Shown here: positions 1 through 8,917 of the stretch, one piece after another
How positions within the stretch are numbered: the first letter of the stretch is position 1
How the letters are laid out: every line of letters starts with the position of its first letter
Source of the DNA: Halobellus captivus
GTDB taxonomy: Archaea; Halobacteriota; Halobacteria; Halobacteriales; Haloferacaceae
Direction: 5' to 3'
DNA length: 64,000 nucleotides
Assembly (NCBI RefSeq): GCF_003697845.1
Contig: NZ_RDQE01000003.1
Location: 87,174 to 151,173 of the forward strand
Notes under the pieces: generated by a model
The model's input: the letters and a program-made list of their open reading frames with translations, nothing else
The model's database searches: none
Told to the model about the DNA's origin: nothing
Position numbers and translations under genes: made by a program

Positions 1-1
1 T

Positions 2-478
2 TTTGACACCTGCGGGAACTCTGTAGAGCATGCATTCTCATGCAACTTTTGCGGGCAGTCGTTCTGTGGAAGCCATCGACTACCGGAAAATCACAAGTGT
101 CCGTCTCAAAAAATAGGTGGTAATTCAACCAGCTTTGCTGGGGACGGGCCACAAATTCGGGATCGGCGGGGAACGGGTCGGAAACGGCGAGAAAGGGTTC
201 GAGATAAAGAAACAAGCCGAATGAATCCACCCGAGAATATCACTCTCCAAAACAAAGAAAATCAGAACAAAGGCAAATCAGAGACAGATATTTTGACTTG
301 TCCAACCTGTGGAAGTAGTACTGATCAAATCCTTGAGTGTGGGAGATGTAGTTAATCAATCTGTCCAAACTGTGAAGGGGTTGACGAACATGAATGTCCT
401 GAAAGTGATGCGGTAGACGATAGTAGCTCATCAGATGAGGTTTCTCTTTTCGATAAAATATATAACCTATTCAGATGA
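2..478 (+). pseudogene. Decayed AN1-type zinc-finger protein (5' end outside window)
   Basis: Reading from base 2, the frame encodes an AN1 zinc finger: Cys4, Cys14, Cys17, Cys22, His25, His31 and Cys33 fit the C-x2-C...C-x2-C-x4-C-x2-H-x5-H-x-C pattern, except that the expected first Cys (residue 1) is Phe, one base away (ttt for tgt). A linker and a second zinc ribbon (CPTC...CGRC) follow and are cut by an in-frame TAA at 353-355. Beyond it the same frame continues with CPNC...HEC to a TGA at 476-478, as if the second ribbon had been interrupted by a nonsense mutation. Haloarchaeal AN1 proteins of this kind are small or fused to rhomboid domains, and the partner here is unknown. The region is much more AT-rich than the rest, suggesting recent acquisition. 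Confidence 0.55.
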
Positions 479-814
479 GACACTCTGTCAGTAGTAGAAC
501 TAAGATGATGTTTGTTTTCTCGTAAATAGTTCGTTCGACCGGTTTATACATCATATTAATGCGGAAACGAATGAGACATCCGTGCCGAATATACTCCCTC
601 TATTCAGCAGTCACGTTATGAAATTTTTCGAATAAACCGGTATCTGATCCGGTATCCGCCTCAGCTGTAGTGAGCATCGCGAGCGGAGCGAGCGATTCAC
701 CGACGGAGCCGTCGGAGACGGCGGAGTCGGCTTTTTCCCTCCAGGTTTTTCGAGGAGTGGTTCCCGAAGCGAACGCAGTGAGCGAAGGGAATCCGACGAG
801 AAAAAGGTGGACCG
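479..814. other. Intergenic region with short repeats and GC-rich palindromic block
   Basis: I see no convincing gene here. An inverted repeat CCGGTTTAT (539-547) / ATAAACCGG (632-640) is followed by a direct repeat CCGGTATC (637-644 and 651-658). From about 670 to 810 comes a GC-rich run built of GAGCG/AGCGAGC-like units and GACGGAGCCGTC-like palindromes. It has the look of intergenic motifs scattered downstream of haloarchaeal genes. A short open frame crosses the block, but its peptide only reflects the repeats. Confidence 0.4.
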
Positions 815-1435
815 TCAGTCGCGACTCACCACCTCGTAGCGCCGCTCGTACTCGATCACGGTCGCGACGCGGTCGGCGACCGCCTCGCCGAACTCCAGTT
901 CCACGACGTACAGCGCCAGGTCGAGCCCCGAGGTGACCCCGCCCGCGGTCAGGAGGTCGCCGTCGTCGACGACGCGGGCGTCGACCACGTTCGCGCCCGA
1001 CTCCCGGAGCTCGTCGACCGCGCCCGCGTGGGTGACCGCGCGGCGGCCGTCCGTGACCCCCGACTCGGCGAGCAGCATCGACCCGGTACAGACGCTCGCG
1101 ATCCGCGTCCCCGCCTCGTGGTGGTCGGCGAGCGCGGCCGGGATCGCCCCGCGGTTCGCCTCGGCCCACGCACTCGCGGTCTCGTCACGCGCGTTCCACC
1201 CCCCGCCAGGAACGACGAGGAGGTCGGGAACGTCGTCGTCGCCCGCCTCGGGGAGCACGCCGTCGATCCCGACCCGGGTACCGTGGCTCGCGGTCACCGT
1301 CTCGCGCTCCTCGAGGGTGACGTAGCGGACGCGTCCCCCTCGGTCGGCGTAGTCGATCGCGTAGTCGAACACCTCGTAGGGCCCGATCCCGTCGAGTTCG
1401 TCGAAGCCGTCGTACAGCAGCACGTCGACGTTCAT
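815..1435 (-). CDS. DJ-1/PfpI family protein (class I glutamine amidotransferase-like fold)
   Basis: 206 residues with the DJ-1/PfpI flavodoxin-like fold. The start DVLLYDGFDELD, the acidic residue in GPYEVF (about Glu21), the nucleophile elbow SVCTGSMLLAESG with Cys116, and the later VTHAG histidine form the usual Glu/Cys/His arrangement. The closest type is the isonitrile hydratase/ThiJ-like branch. Members act as hydratases, glyoxalases or redox-stress proteins, so the substrate cannot be told from sequence. It is a single minus-strand gene, 102 bp beyond the start of the PPOX gene. Confidence 0.85.
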   Translation of the reverse strand: MNVDVLLYDGFDELDGIGPYEVFDYAIDYADRGGRVRYVTLEERETVTASHGTRVGIDGVLPEAGDDDVPDLLVVPGGGWNARDETASAWAEANRGAIPAALADHHEAGTRIASVCTGSMLLAESGVTDGRRAVTHAGAVDELRESGANVVDARVVDDGDLLTAGGVTSGLDLALYVVELEFGEAVADRVATVIEYERRYEVVSRD

Positions 1436-1537
1436 ACGCGGAGGAGAACCTCAGCGAGTATGGGCGTTCCCCCTCCGGCAGGCCGTCCACCGTCGCGCGG
1501 ATGGAAGCGACGGGGCGTCGGACTCACCCGGGAGGGG

Positions 1538-1996
1538 TCACTCCACGGACCCACCCTGCCGGATCCCCGTCCACTCGTCGATCCGGAACCGATAGCCTCG
1601 GACGCCCCGCATCGGCTCGGCGGAGCTGAACAGGTCCGGATGCCAGGCGTTGGCCATCGCCTCCCGGAGGTCGGCCCAGTCGTCCTCCTCGATCGCCTCG
1701 ATCCGTCCCCGGAGGTTCACGCTGCGCCACTCGTGCGGCGATCGGGCCTCGTACACGAGGAACCGTGCTCCGGAGGCACGCTCGCTCAGCGTCTCCTTCC
1801 GACTCTCGGGGCCGAACAGCAGGAACGTGAAGTAGAGCGCCGACGCCCCGTCGTACCCGAACGACATCGGCACGAGGTAGGGGGCGTCGTCGTCGGGGAG
1901 TGCGAGCGTCCCGACGCCCTGCTCGGTCAGGAACTCCCGGATCCGGTCGTCGGTCATCGCCGCCGCGCTCGATTCTAGTAACTCATCTGTTGACAT
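1538..1996 (-). CDS. Pyridoxamine 5'-phosphate oxidase-related flavin-binding protein
   Basis: 152 residues. The N-terminal helix leads into a split-barrel PPOX domain (GVGTLALPDDDAPYLVPMSFGYDG, then RFLVYEARSPHEWRSVNLRGRI), as in small haloarchaeal FMN/F420-binding PPOX proteins. The ATG at 1996 (MSTDELL) is preferred to an upstream TTG because it lies at the family's usual N terminus. The C-terminal region with a FRIDEWTGI-like strand completes the barrel. A role in redox-cofactor chemistry is inferred from the family. No partner gene is obvious. Confidence 0.8.
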   Translation of the reverse strand: MSTDELLESSAAAMTDDRIREFLTEQGVGTLALPDDDAPYLVPMSFGYDGASALYFTFLLFGPESRKETLSERASGARFLVYEARSPHEWRSVNLRGRIEAIEEDDWADLREAMANAWHPDLFSSAEPMRGVRGYRFRIDEWTGIRQGGSVE

Positions 1997-2081
1997 ATCG
2001 CACAATTCCCTCTCAACGATATTAAATCACGAGACGGATCCGGGGGCGTGCTCACCGCCCGAAACGGAGAGTCTCAGCCGA

Positions 2082-2771
2082 TCACTCGGCCGAGAACGAC
2101 TCGACGACCGCAGAGATGTCGTCGGCCACCCGCTCCCGATCGACGCGCTCGCCGCGGTAGGCTCGCTCGACGATCCCGTCCGGGTTGGCGAGCAACGTCA
2201 CCACGGCGTGAGTGAAGTCGTATCCCTCGAGACGGTCGCTCTCCGTTGTCCGCTCGAAGCCGATTCCGAGGCGGTCCTCGACGACGTCCTTGGCCCGACC
2301 GGGCGACGACGGCCGCAGGTAGTGCCAGTTCCCCGCCTCCAGATCCACGCCGAGAGACTCGGCGTTCTCGCGGAGCGCCCGCTCGTCGTCGCGCTCGGGA
2401 TCGAACGTGATCGGGAGGAAGACGGTCGAATCGGTCAGCCCCGACTCGGCGACGCGACGTTGAACCTCGACGAGACGACGAAGCAGTATCCCGCACTCCG
2501 CGGGACACGACGTGAAAATCGCCGTGACGACCGCGGTCCGATCGAGCGATGCGCCGTCGATCGTCTCCCCGGAGAGCGGCGCTCGGAGTTCGAACTCGGG
2601 GAGCGGCTGGCCGTAGGCGGGATACGCGAGGTCGTCGGAGTCGGCGAGTTGGTCCTCCTGAGGATCGAGGACGACTCCCTCGGGTTCGTCGTTCGACAGC
2701 GCCGCCGTACAGCCGGCGACGCCTCCGGTCGCGACCGTTCCGATCCCCCCGAGCAGCGCTCGGCGTCTCAT
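2082..2771 (-). CDS. Sco1/SenC/PrrC family copper-binding lipoprotein
   Basis: 229 residues. A twin-arginine-like MRRR start, a hydrophobic stretch and a lipobox GVAGC (Cys21) predict a lipoprotein facing outward. The thioredoxin-fold core has the Sco copper site: Cys89-Pro-Ala-Glu-Cys93 and distal His188 (YDFTHAVVTLL). Sco proteins insert copper into the CuA site of cytochrome c oxidase or act as thiol reductants. The open frame extends upstream but only overlaps the next gene out of frame, so the ATG at 2771 next to the signal peptide is the start. It follows a UreH/TauE-type membrane gene and a winged-helix gene on the same strand, consistent with a copper-delivery group. Confidence 0.88.
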   Translation of the reverse strand: MRRRALLGGIGTVATGGVAGCTAALSNDEPEGVVLDPQEDQLADSDDLAYPAYGQPLPEFELRAPLSGETIDGASLDRTAVVTAIFTSCPAECGILLRRLVEVQRRVAESGLTDSTVFLPITFDPERDDERALRENAESLGVDLEAGNWHYLRPSSPGRAKDVVEDRLGIGFERTTESDRLEGYDFTHAVVTLLANPDGIVERAYRGERVDRERVADDISAVVESFSAE

Positions 2772-2914
2772 GTCGGATCCGACGGACGGCCGGGGCATAA
2801 CCGGTCTGGTGCGACGTTCGAACGAACCGCGATCGAAGGGATCGGAGCCGAACGAGCCGCAGTCGAACCACTCCGACGCGAACGCACGGACGGTCGCCGC
2901 CGACGGCCGTCGGG

Positions 2915-3778
2915 TCAAAACGGCGTGTAGTACGGGATCGGCGGGTGTGGAAGCGGCACGCCGAGAGTCACCAGTCCATGCTGGAGCGGCACGTAGCCGA
3001 GGACGACGAACGCCACGCCGAGGACCCGGTGGAGTCGAGTCCGAGTCTCGACGCTCACCGACTGAAACACCGTTCCGAAGAGGAACATCGCCGGGATCGT
3101 TCCGATCCCGAGGGTACCGAGCGCGACGACCCCGCCGGCCGCACTTCCCTGAACGAAGGCGTAGAGGAACGCCGGGTACAAAAGCGGGCACGGGAGCGAT
3201 CCGTGAGCGGCGCCGAGTCCGAGTATTCGCCAGTCGCCGACCCACGCGTCGACGCGCGGGACGATCCGTCCGGCGACGATCCCGGAGAGGTGATCGACGC
3301 CGGGCACGGGAAACGAGTGGAGTTCCAACCGGAGCGCGTACCGGACGCCGAGCGCGACGATGACCCCGCCGACGAGGATCCCCGTGAGCGCGTGGACGTC
3401 ATCTGCGAGCGTCGTGACGGTTCGACCGGTGACGAACGCGAGGCCACCGGCGAACCCGAACAGGCCCCCGATCGCGGCGTAGCTCGCCGTTCGACCCACG
3501 TTGAACAGCGCGTGTTGACGGACCTGTCGAACCGTGAGGTCGTCGTCGCGGCGTCCACCCTCCCGCATTCGGTCGGCGTACGTCGTGACGAGCGGCCCGC
3601 ACATGCCGAGGCAGTGTGCCCCGCCGAGTAACCCGATGAGGAGGAACACGGCCAGGCTCAACGGTTCGGTCGAGTGGAGGGACCCGGCCGGTTCACACGT
3701 CGCCGTGGCGGTCGTCGGAACGGTACCGAGCCAGGTTCGGGCCGGCTCGGAACCGAACGCGACCGGGAGCGCGCGCAT
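2915..3778 (-). CDS. Polytopic membrane protein, sulfite exporter TauE/SafE or UreH-like family
   Basis: 287 residues with about six to seven membrane segments. The diagnostic element is LLGGAHCLGMCGP near residues 51-62 (Cys56, Cys60 in the first membrane helix), with a matching second-half motif AHGSLPCPLLYP. This pattern marks the COG2836 branch related to DsbD/CcdA-type membrane domains, often found beside cytochrome oxidase assembly and copper genes. Transport or transmembrane thiol/metal handling is inferred. It lies between a winged-helix regulator and the Sco1 gene on the same strand. Confidence 0.8.
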   Translation of the reverse strand: MRALPVAFGSEPARTWLGTVPTTATATCEPAGSLHSTEPLSLAVFLLIGLLGGAHCLGMCGPLVTTYADRMREGGRRDDDLTVRQVRQHALFNVGRTASYAAIGGLFGFAGGLAFVTGRTVTTLADDVHALTGILVGGVIVALGVRYALRLELHSFPVPGVDHLSGIVAGRIVPRVDAWVGDWRILGLGAAHGSLPCPLLYPAFLYAFVQGSAAGGVVALGTLGIGTIPAMFLFGTVFQSVSVETRTRLHRVLGVAFVVLGYVPLQHGLVTLGVPLPHPPIPYYTPF

Positions 3779-3867
3779 GCCTGACGGTCGGGACGGCCGT
3801 CCCTAACCGATCTGGTGTGATCGACGAACGGGCGGGCCACCCGGGAGAAACTCGGGTGTCCGATGGC

Positions 3868-4371
3868 TCACTCGAAGAGGCTGTCGACGGTCCGGACGAA
3901 GCGGTCGACGATCCGATCCGGCAGCGACGGCGAGACCACGTCCAGCAGCTCGGCGGTCCGGTCGGGACGAGCCAACGCGACCGTCATCGGTCGGTCCGCG
4001 GACTTCTCGACGATCCCCGCGTCGACGAGGTTCGAGACGTGCCAGGCGATCGTGCTCCGGGCGAGATCCAGGTCGTCCGCGAGCGTCGTCGGCCGCGTCG
4101 GCCCCTCGGCGTGGAGCCGGAGGAGGATCCCCCTGGCGGTCTCCCGGCGGAGGAACGCGATCGCCCGGCGCTCCCAGGGATCGAACGCCGGGTCGAAGTA
4201 GTGGGCACGGCCGGCGACGTGCTCGACGGCGATCTCGTCGTCGCGGACGAGCCGACGGAGATGGTACTGCGCCTGTCCCGTGGCGATGTCGAGCTCCCGG
4301 CCGACCCGGTTGAAGTGGACGCCCGGGGTCTCCCGAACGTGGCTCCGTACCCGGGCTCTTGTGTCCGGCAT
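3868..4371 (-). CDS. Winged-helix transcriptional regulator with two HTH domains
   Basis: 167 residues beginning MPDTRARVRSHV. The first winged helix (residues about 1-50: HFNRVGRELDIATGQAQYHLRRLVRDDEIAVE) and the second (about 85-135: TTLADDLDLARSTIAWHVSNLVDAGIVEKS) are both clear. Two MarR/ArsR-like HTH units in tandem are common in haloarchaeal regulators of metal or membrane-protein genes. The ATG at 4371 is chosen because the upstream extension is poor in family-like sequence. It is 89 bp upstream of the TauE/SafE-like gene on the same strand and so may regulate it and the Sco1 gene. The ligand is unknown. Confidence 0.8.
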   Translation of the reverse strand: MPDTRARVRSHVRETPGVHFNRVGRELDIATGQAQYHLRRLVRDDEIAVEHVAGRAHYFDPAFDPWERRAIAFLRRETARGILLRLHAEGPTRPTTLADDLDLARSTIAWHVSNLVDAGIVEKSADRPMTVALARPDRTAELLDVVSPSLPDRIVDRFVRTVDSLFE

Positions 4372-4551
4372 GGTCGTCACCGACGCTACCGGACCTCCGC
4401 GTAAAAACCGCTCGTGTGTTCCCTCTCGCCGGGATCGGTTCCTCGTCGCGAGTGGACGGGGAGCGTGGGCGCGAGGGGTTCCGTTTCGGAGCGTCGTCGC
4501 TGCTCGTTTTGCCGGCGAGTCTATTTGGGTGAGCGTCGCGTGCCGGTCCAC

Positions 4552-4983
4552 ATGGACCACGTCGAGTACGTGTACACCGGCGGAATGGACGAGTCCGAGG
4601 TCGACGACCGATTACGATCGGGCGAACACGGCGTCCTCGGGTTGGCGGACGGGAACGACGCGTACGCGATCCCGCTGAGCTATCACTACGACGGCGATCG
4701 GTTTCTCCTCAGAGTGAGCGAACACGACGCCGACAGCGAAAAGGGACGGTTCTTGGAGACGACCGAGACGGCCACGTTCGTGTGCTACGACGCATCGACG
4801 AACGAGTCGTGGAGCATCCACCTCCGTGGCCCGATCCGTGAGTGGGAGGGAGACGCCGACGAGACGACGCTCAACGAGTGGTTTCAACCGTTTCGTCTCT
4901 TCGACGAAAGGGTCGAGACCGTCGAGTTCGCGCTCTACGAACTCCGGATGCAAACCGTCGTCGGCCGACGGACGATCGAGTAG
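4552..4983 (+). CDS. PPOX-type flavin-binding protein
   Basis: 143 residues starting MDHVEYVYTGGMDESEVDD. The split-barrel signature is LRSGEHGVLGLADGNDAYAIPLSYHYDGDRFLLRV followed by TATFVCYDASTNESWSIHLRGPI. It resembles the PPOX protein near 1.5 kb in fold, not closely in sequence. It is divergent from the winged-helix gene. Function beyond flavin or deazaflavin binding is not visible. Confidence 0.8.
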   Translation: MDHVEYVYTGGMDESEVDDRLRSGEHGVLGLADGNDAYAIPLSYHYDGDRFLLRVSEHDADSEKGRFLETTETATFVCYDASTNESWSIHLRGPIREWEGDADETTLNEWFQPFRLFDERVETVEFALYELRMQTVVGRRTIE

Positions 4984-5066
4984 CTTCGTCACGGACACGT
5001 CCGGCGGGGCTCGAGGGCACGTGGACCGTAGGGTGGCACTCGGAGCGTTCCTTCACCGGACCCGTC

Positions 5067-5276
5067 TCACAATACGAACGTCAGGATCGCGAGCACGACG
5101 AAGAGGATGACGAGCCACTTGGCGATACGCATGCTTAATCCGGCAACCCCGCCGGCACCCGCGATCCCTGCGATCACCGCCAGAACCAGAAAGGCGATCG
5201 CGAGTCCGAGAAGGTCACCTCCGAACTGGAGGGGGATGAGCGTGGCGTAGTCGACGACGGTGCGGACGGGTTCCAT
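5067..5276 (-). CDS. Small membrane protein, DUF1328-like
   Basis: 69 residues with two hydrophobic helices separated by a Gly-rich turn ([18 protein letters not shown], then [18 protein letters not shown]). This helix-GxGG-helix layout is that of the DUF1328/UPF0391 small membrane proteins, which have no known function and are often stress-induced in bacteria. It stands alone between convergent and codirectional neighbours. Confidence 0.7.
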   Translation of the reverse strand: MEPVRTVVDYATLIPLQFGGDLLGLAIAFLVLAVIAGIAGAGGVAGLSMRIAKWLVILFVVLAILTFVL

Positions 5277-5424
5277 GTTCGGTCTTTCGTCTCCAGCCGG
5301 TTAGTTAATGCATGGGTAGCGGACGGGTGAACGGAGCGTCTACGCATAGGGTGACGTTTCCGACGGAGCGCGGTCGACCGTCAGGTGGGAAGACCGGCCC
5401 TCCCGAGAGAGACGCGAGTGAACA

Positions 5425-6417
5425 TCACAGCTCCAGGCCGCGGATCGAAACCGATCCGTCCGCTCCTTCGGCTTCCTCGACCCGCCCTATCACGCGTCCG
5501 CCGGTCGCCGCCGCCAGCGACTCGGCGGCCTCGGGGTCGAGCGCGGCGACGAACCCGGTCCCCATGTTGAAGGTACGATGCATCTCCTCGTCGGAGACGT
5601 TGCCGGCGGACCGGACGAACTCGAAGACGGGCTGGGCCTCGAAGGGATCCTCGATCACGTATCGGTGCGCGCCGAGCCGCGTCAGGTTCGTCCAGCCGCC
5701 GCCGGTGACGTGGGCCGCGGCACGAACCCCGTGATCACGCATCGGGTCGAGCAGGTCGGTGTAGATCCGGGTGGGCTCCAGGAGCGCCTCGCCGAGCACG
5801 TCGTACCCCTCGAACGGGCAGGGATCGTCGTACGCGTGCTCGCGGGTGACCGCCTCGCGTGCGAGCGTCAGTCCGTTCGAGTGGATCCCCGAGGACGCCC
5901 AGCCGACGAGCGCGTCGCCGGGCTCCGCCTCCCCGTCGAACACGCCGTCCTTCGCGGCGAGTCCGGCACAGGTCCCCGCGAGGTCGAGCCCGCGGACGAC
6001 CTCGGGCATCACCGCCGTCTCGCCGCCGACGAGCTCGATGTCGGCGCGCTCCGCGCCCGCGGCGAGCCCCTCGCCGACCTGTTCCGCGAACGTCTCGTTC
6101 GGCTCGTCGACGGCGAGGTAGTCGACGAACGCCACCGGACGTACTCCGGCGGCGACGAGGTCGTTGACGTTCATCGCGATGCAGTCGATCCCGACCGTCG
6201 AGTAGTCGGAGAGCGCCTCCGCGACGAGCAGTTTCGTCCCGACGCCGTCGGTCGCCAACGCGAGGTAGCGGTCGCCGATGTCGAGCAGGCCGGCGTAGTC
6301 GCCCTCGCCCTCGCCAACCATGCCGATCAGCGCGGCGGTCGCCGCCTCGCTCGCGTCGATGTCGACGCCCGCGTCGGCGTACGTGAGTTCGTCGCCGTCA
6401 CCGTCGTTCTCGGCCAT
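5425..6417 (-). CDS. purM: Phosphoribosylformylglycinamidine cyclo-ligase (AIR synthetase)
   Basis: 330 residues, the normal family length. PurM closes formylglycinamidine ribonucleotide to AIR with ATP in purine synthesis. Visible signatures are YADAGVDIDA near the start, LATDGVGTKLLVA, the metal/substrate loop GIDCIAMNVNDLVAAGVRP, LVGGETAVMPEVV, the conserved SSGIHSNGLTL, and AHVTGGG with NMGTGFV later. It is followed on the other side by an M50 protease gene whose stop is 68 bp upstream of the purM start, so co-transcription is possible though functionally unrelated. Confidence 0.95.
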   Translation of the reverse strand: MAENDGDGDELTYADAGVDIDASEAATAALIGMVGEGEGDYAGLLDIGDRYLALATDGVGTKLLVAEALSDYSTVGIDCIAMNVNDLVAAGVRPVAFVDYLAVDEPNETFAEQVGEGLAAGAERADIELVGGETAVMPEVVRGLDLAGTCAGLAAKDGVFDGEAEPGDALVGWASSGIHSNGLTLAREAVTREHAYDDPCPFEGYDVLGEALLEPTRIYTDLLDPMRDHGVRAAAHVTGGGWTNLTRLGAHRYVIEDPFEAQPVFEFVRSAGNVSDEEMHRTFNMGTGFVAALDPEAAESLAAATGGRVIGRVEEAEGADGSVSIRGLEL

Positions 6418-6484
6418 ACCCGTGTCGTGGCGCGCCGGAGCAAAAGGACACCGTTTGCCTCCTCGAAGGGCGGTTCGATCGCAC

Positions 6485-7153
6485 TCAGAACGGCCCGCCG
6501 AAGCCGAGGCCGAGCACGAACACGAGGAGCACCGTGAGCAGGACCGAGGGGACGAACGCGACCACCCACACGACGCGGCTCCACCCCATCACCGTCCTCC
6601 CGTCGAGGGGGCCGTACGGGACCAGGTTGAACGCCGCGAGGAAGACGTTGATCGCGATCCCCCGCTCGCCGACGAGGGCCAGGACCTCGCTGCCGAGGAG
6701 GGTTCCGGCGTACAACACCGGGACGAAGACGAGCACCAGGAGCAGGTTGACGACGGGCCCCGCGAGCGCGATCCGGCCGTGTTCGCCCGGAGTCAGCCGT
6801 CCGCGATGGTGGACCGCGCCCGGTGCGGCGAAGATGAACCCGAGCAGGGAACTCGCCACCGCGAGGAACAACATCCCGTTGTCCGCGCGGAACTCCGCCA
6901 CCTGGTCGTAGCGCACGGCGACGACCTTGTGAGCGATCTCGTGGAGCAGGAATCCCACGCCCGCGGTCAGGAGGCCGACGAGGAGCGGGAGCACCACGCC
7001 GGCGTCCACGATCCGACCGATACCCGCTGTCCCGCCGACGAAGAAGAGCGTGAACGCCACCCCGAGCGCGAGCCACGCGACGAGGAGGTCTCTGAGTTCG
7101 GTACCGCTGAAGTAGAGGCCGCCGATCCGGCGGCCGGTGAGGTTCGTTGACAT
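6485..7153 (-). CDS. M50-family intramembrane metalloprotease (site-2 protease-like)
   Basis: 222 residues with about six membrane helices. The zinc motif HEIAH (His71, Glu72, His75) sits in a helix, and the third ligand motif FNLVPYGPLDG (about residues 175-186) matches the NPxxPLDG element of S2P/SpoIVFB-type enzymes. No PDZ or CBS domain is present, as in minimal haloarchaeal members. Site-2 proteases cut transmembrane segments of regulators. The start is 18 bp from the stop of the upstream TraB/PrgY gene on the same strand, so the two form a likely operon. Confidence 0.85.
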   Translation of the reverse strand: MSTNLTGRRIGGLYFSGTELRDLLVAWLALGVAFTLFFVGGTAGIGRIVDAGVVLPLLVGLLTAGVGFLLHEIAHKVVAVRYDQVAEFRADNGMLFLAVASSLLGFIFAAPGAVHHRGRLTPGEHGRIALAGPVVNLLLVLVFVPVLYAGTLLGSEVLALVGERGIAINVFLAAFNLVPYGPLDGRTVMGWSRVVWVVAFVPSVLLTVLLVFVLGLGFGGPF

Positions 7154-7171
7154 GTCGTGTGTGTGCGTGTA

Positions 7172-8917
7172 TCAGGGGGCGACCAGTCCGCGGATCAACT
7201 CGGCGCTGTTTCGTGCGCCCTGGATCATCAGCCGCGAGACCTCCTCGACGCCCCCGATGTCGCCGAACATCGCGGGCAGGACGTAGACGGCGAAGAGGAA
7301 ACTCGCGACGATGCTGCCGACGTTCGTCATCGCGACCACCACGATGAGCTTGAACAGCGGGACGTCGAGCATCTCCTTGACGAGCTCTCCGGGCGGTCGC
7401 GTCTCGTCGGCCAACAGCTCGTTGAGCGTGCCGATGTCGCCGACGTTCACCGTCAGGTGGCGTAACTCGACGTAGCCGGTGAACCAGCCGGGCGCGAGGA
7501 GCGGGTTGATCGAGGTCATCCACGCCACCGCGCCGCCCACGCCCGCCGAGGACCACCGTGCGCCGGCGAGCTTCGCGAACCCGAACGCGAAGGCGGCGTT
7601 GATCAGGAACCACGCGCCGAACAGCCGGAGCAGGAACCCGTTTCGGACGCCGGCCATCGCGAGCAGGACGAAGAAGCCGACGAACCCGACCGTGATCGCG
7701 TAGCCGATCGCCTTCTTCCAGGGGAATCCCCGTCCCGACTCCTCGCCGACCAGATCCGCCATCGGCGGCAGCGTTCCCGGGTCCGCGAGGTAGCGGTCTA
7801 TCCCCGCCCGGTGGCCCGCGCCGACGACGGCGACCACGTCGCGCCCGGCCTCCCGTAGGGCGACGAGCCGGTGGGCGATGAACGCGTCGCGCTCGTCGAT
7901 GAGCGCCTCCGCGCCGCCCGGGGAGAACTGCCGGAACTCCTCCATCATCATCGTCACCACGTCGGTGTCGGTGAGCTCCTCGATGTCGATGTCGTCGATC
8001 CCGCCGTACTCCGCGTCGTCTCCGGTCCCCGCCCGTCCGAACAGGCCGAGCAGCGTCGCACCGAGGACGCCGACCGACAGTCCGAGCGCGAGCCCGAGAC
8101 CGAGGCTGCCGATCGCGCGGACCGTGAGCCCGCCGAGGTAGGTCGCGACGAGCCCGTCGGCGACGCCCGAGACCGCCACCGCGACCCCCGAGAGCGGCCC
8201 GATCGCGGCCGCGGCGTACAATCTGGCGTCCGGCGAGAGGGCGGCCTTTCCGACCTGGTCGACGACGAGCGCGACCAGGACCGCGGACAGCATCCCCGCG
8301 GTCACGCTCGTCAGGATCGGCATGGTGACGCCGAAGGAGCCGCCGAAGAGCCCGATCGCGGGGCCGGCGATCACCCCGATCAGGATCCCGGCGACCACTC
8401 CGACGACGCGGGAGTCCGTAACCCCGAACGCGAGCCCGCCGACCATCCGGAGCTTCTCGACGAGGGTCATGCGCGCCCAGAACCGCTGGATCGTGGTCTG
8501 GATGTCGCGGTCGACCAACGCGACGTCGATCCCGAGGTCCTCGGCGGCGTCGACGGCGGCTTTCATGTCCGCGCCGGGCTCGATGTCGAACCGCTCGCCG
8601 AGTTGCGTCTGGACGTACGAGAGCATCCAGTAGGCGAGAAACTGGAAGACCGTGTTCCCCTGAAGCAGGTCGCTCGCGTCGAGGTCGTCCGGGGTCTCGC
8701 CCTGCATCTGGCGGTAGCGACCCTCGTCCAGCTCGACCGCGACGACGTCGGGCCGTTCGCGCGCTATCGCCTCCTCGACCTCCTCGACGGAGCGCTCCGA
8801 GACGTGTGCGGTTCCGACGACCGTCACCGACCCCGATCCGCGGGCCTCGGGGGCGACGGGAGTGCTCTCGGAGGGGGCCGACGCGGCGTCGGCCGGTCCC
8901 TCGGGCGTCTCTGTCAT
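7172..8917 (-). CDS. TraB/PrgY-type membrane protein
   Basis: 581 residues. The N-terminal TraB domain starts at about residue 30 (SVTVVGTAHVSERSVEEVEEAI, then RPDVVAVELDEGRYRQM), with DLGIDVALVDRDIQTT and later GAGHRAGIDRYL characteristic of PrgY. It is followed by a multi-helix membrane region from about residue 190 and again after residue 440. PrgY limits pheromone activity in Enterococcus, and the fold belongs to the Tiki/EreA-like putative hydrolase group. The archaeal role is unknown. The ATG at 8917 (MTETPEGPADAAS) precedes the domain by a short acidic leader. A longer open frame upstream lacks domain similarity. Gene order with the M50 protease suggests membrane proteolysis. Confidence 0.85.
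   Translation of the reverse strand: MTETPEGPADAASAPSESTPVAPEARGSGSVTVVGTAHVSERSVEEVEEAIARERPDVVAVELDEGRYRQMQGETPDDLDASDLLQGNTVFQFLAYWMLSYVQTQLGERFDIEPGADMKAAVDAAEDLGIDVALVDRDIQTTIQRFWARMTLVEKLRMVGGLAFGVTDSRVVGVVAGILIGVIAGPAIGLFGGSFGVTMPILTSVTAGMLSAVLVALVVDQVGKAALSPDARLYAAAAIGPLSGVAVAVSGVADGLVATYLGGLTVRAIGSLGLGLALGLSVGVLGATLLGLFGRAGTGDDAEYGGIDDIDIEELTDTDVVTMMMEEFRQFSPGGAEALIDERDAFIAHRLVALREAGRDVVAVVGAGHRAGIDRYLADPGTLPPMADLVGEESGRGFPWKKAIGYAITVGFVGFFVLLAMAGVRNGFLLRLFGAWFLINAAFAFGFAKLAGARWSSAGVGGAVAWMTSINPLLAPGWFTGYVELRHLTVNVGDIGTLNELLADETRPPGELVKEMLDVPLFKLIVVVAMTNVGSIVASFLFAVYVLPAMFGDIGGVEEVSRLMIQGARNSAELIRGLVAP

Noticed and set aside
670-936. 88-codon plus-strand frame
   Set aside because: Starts in the GC repeat block and then lies antisense to the DJ-1 gene; peptide reflects repeat composition.
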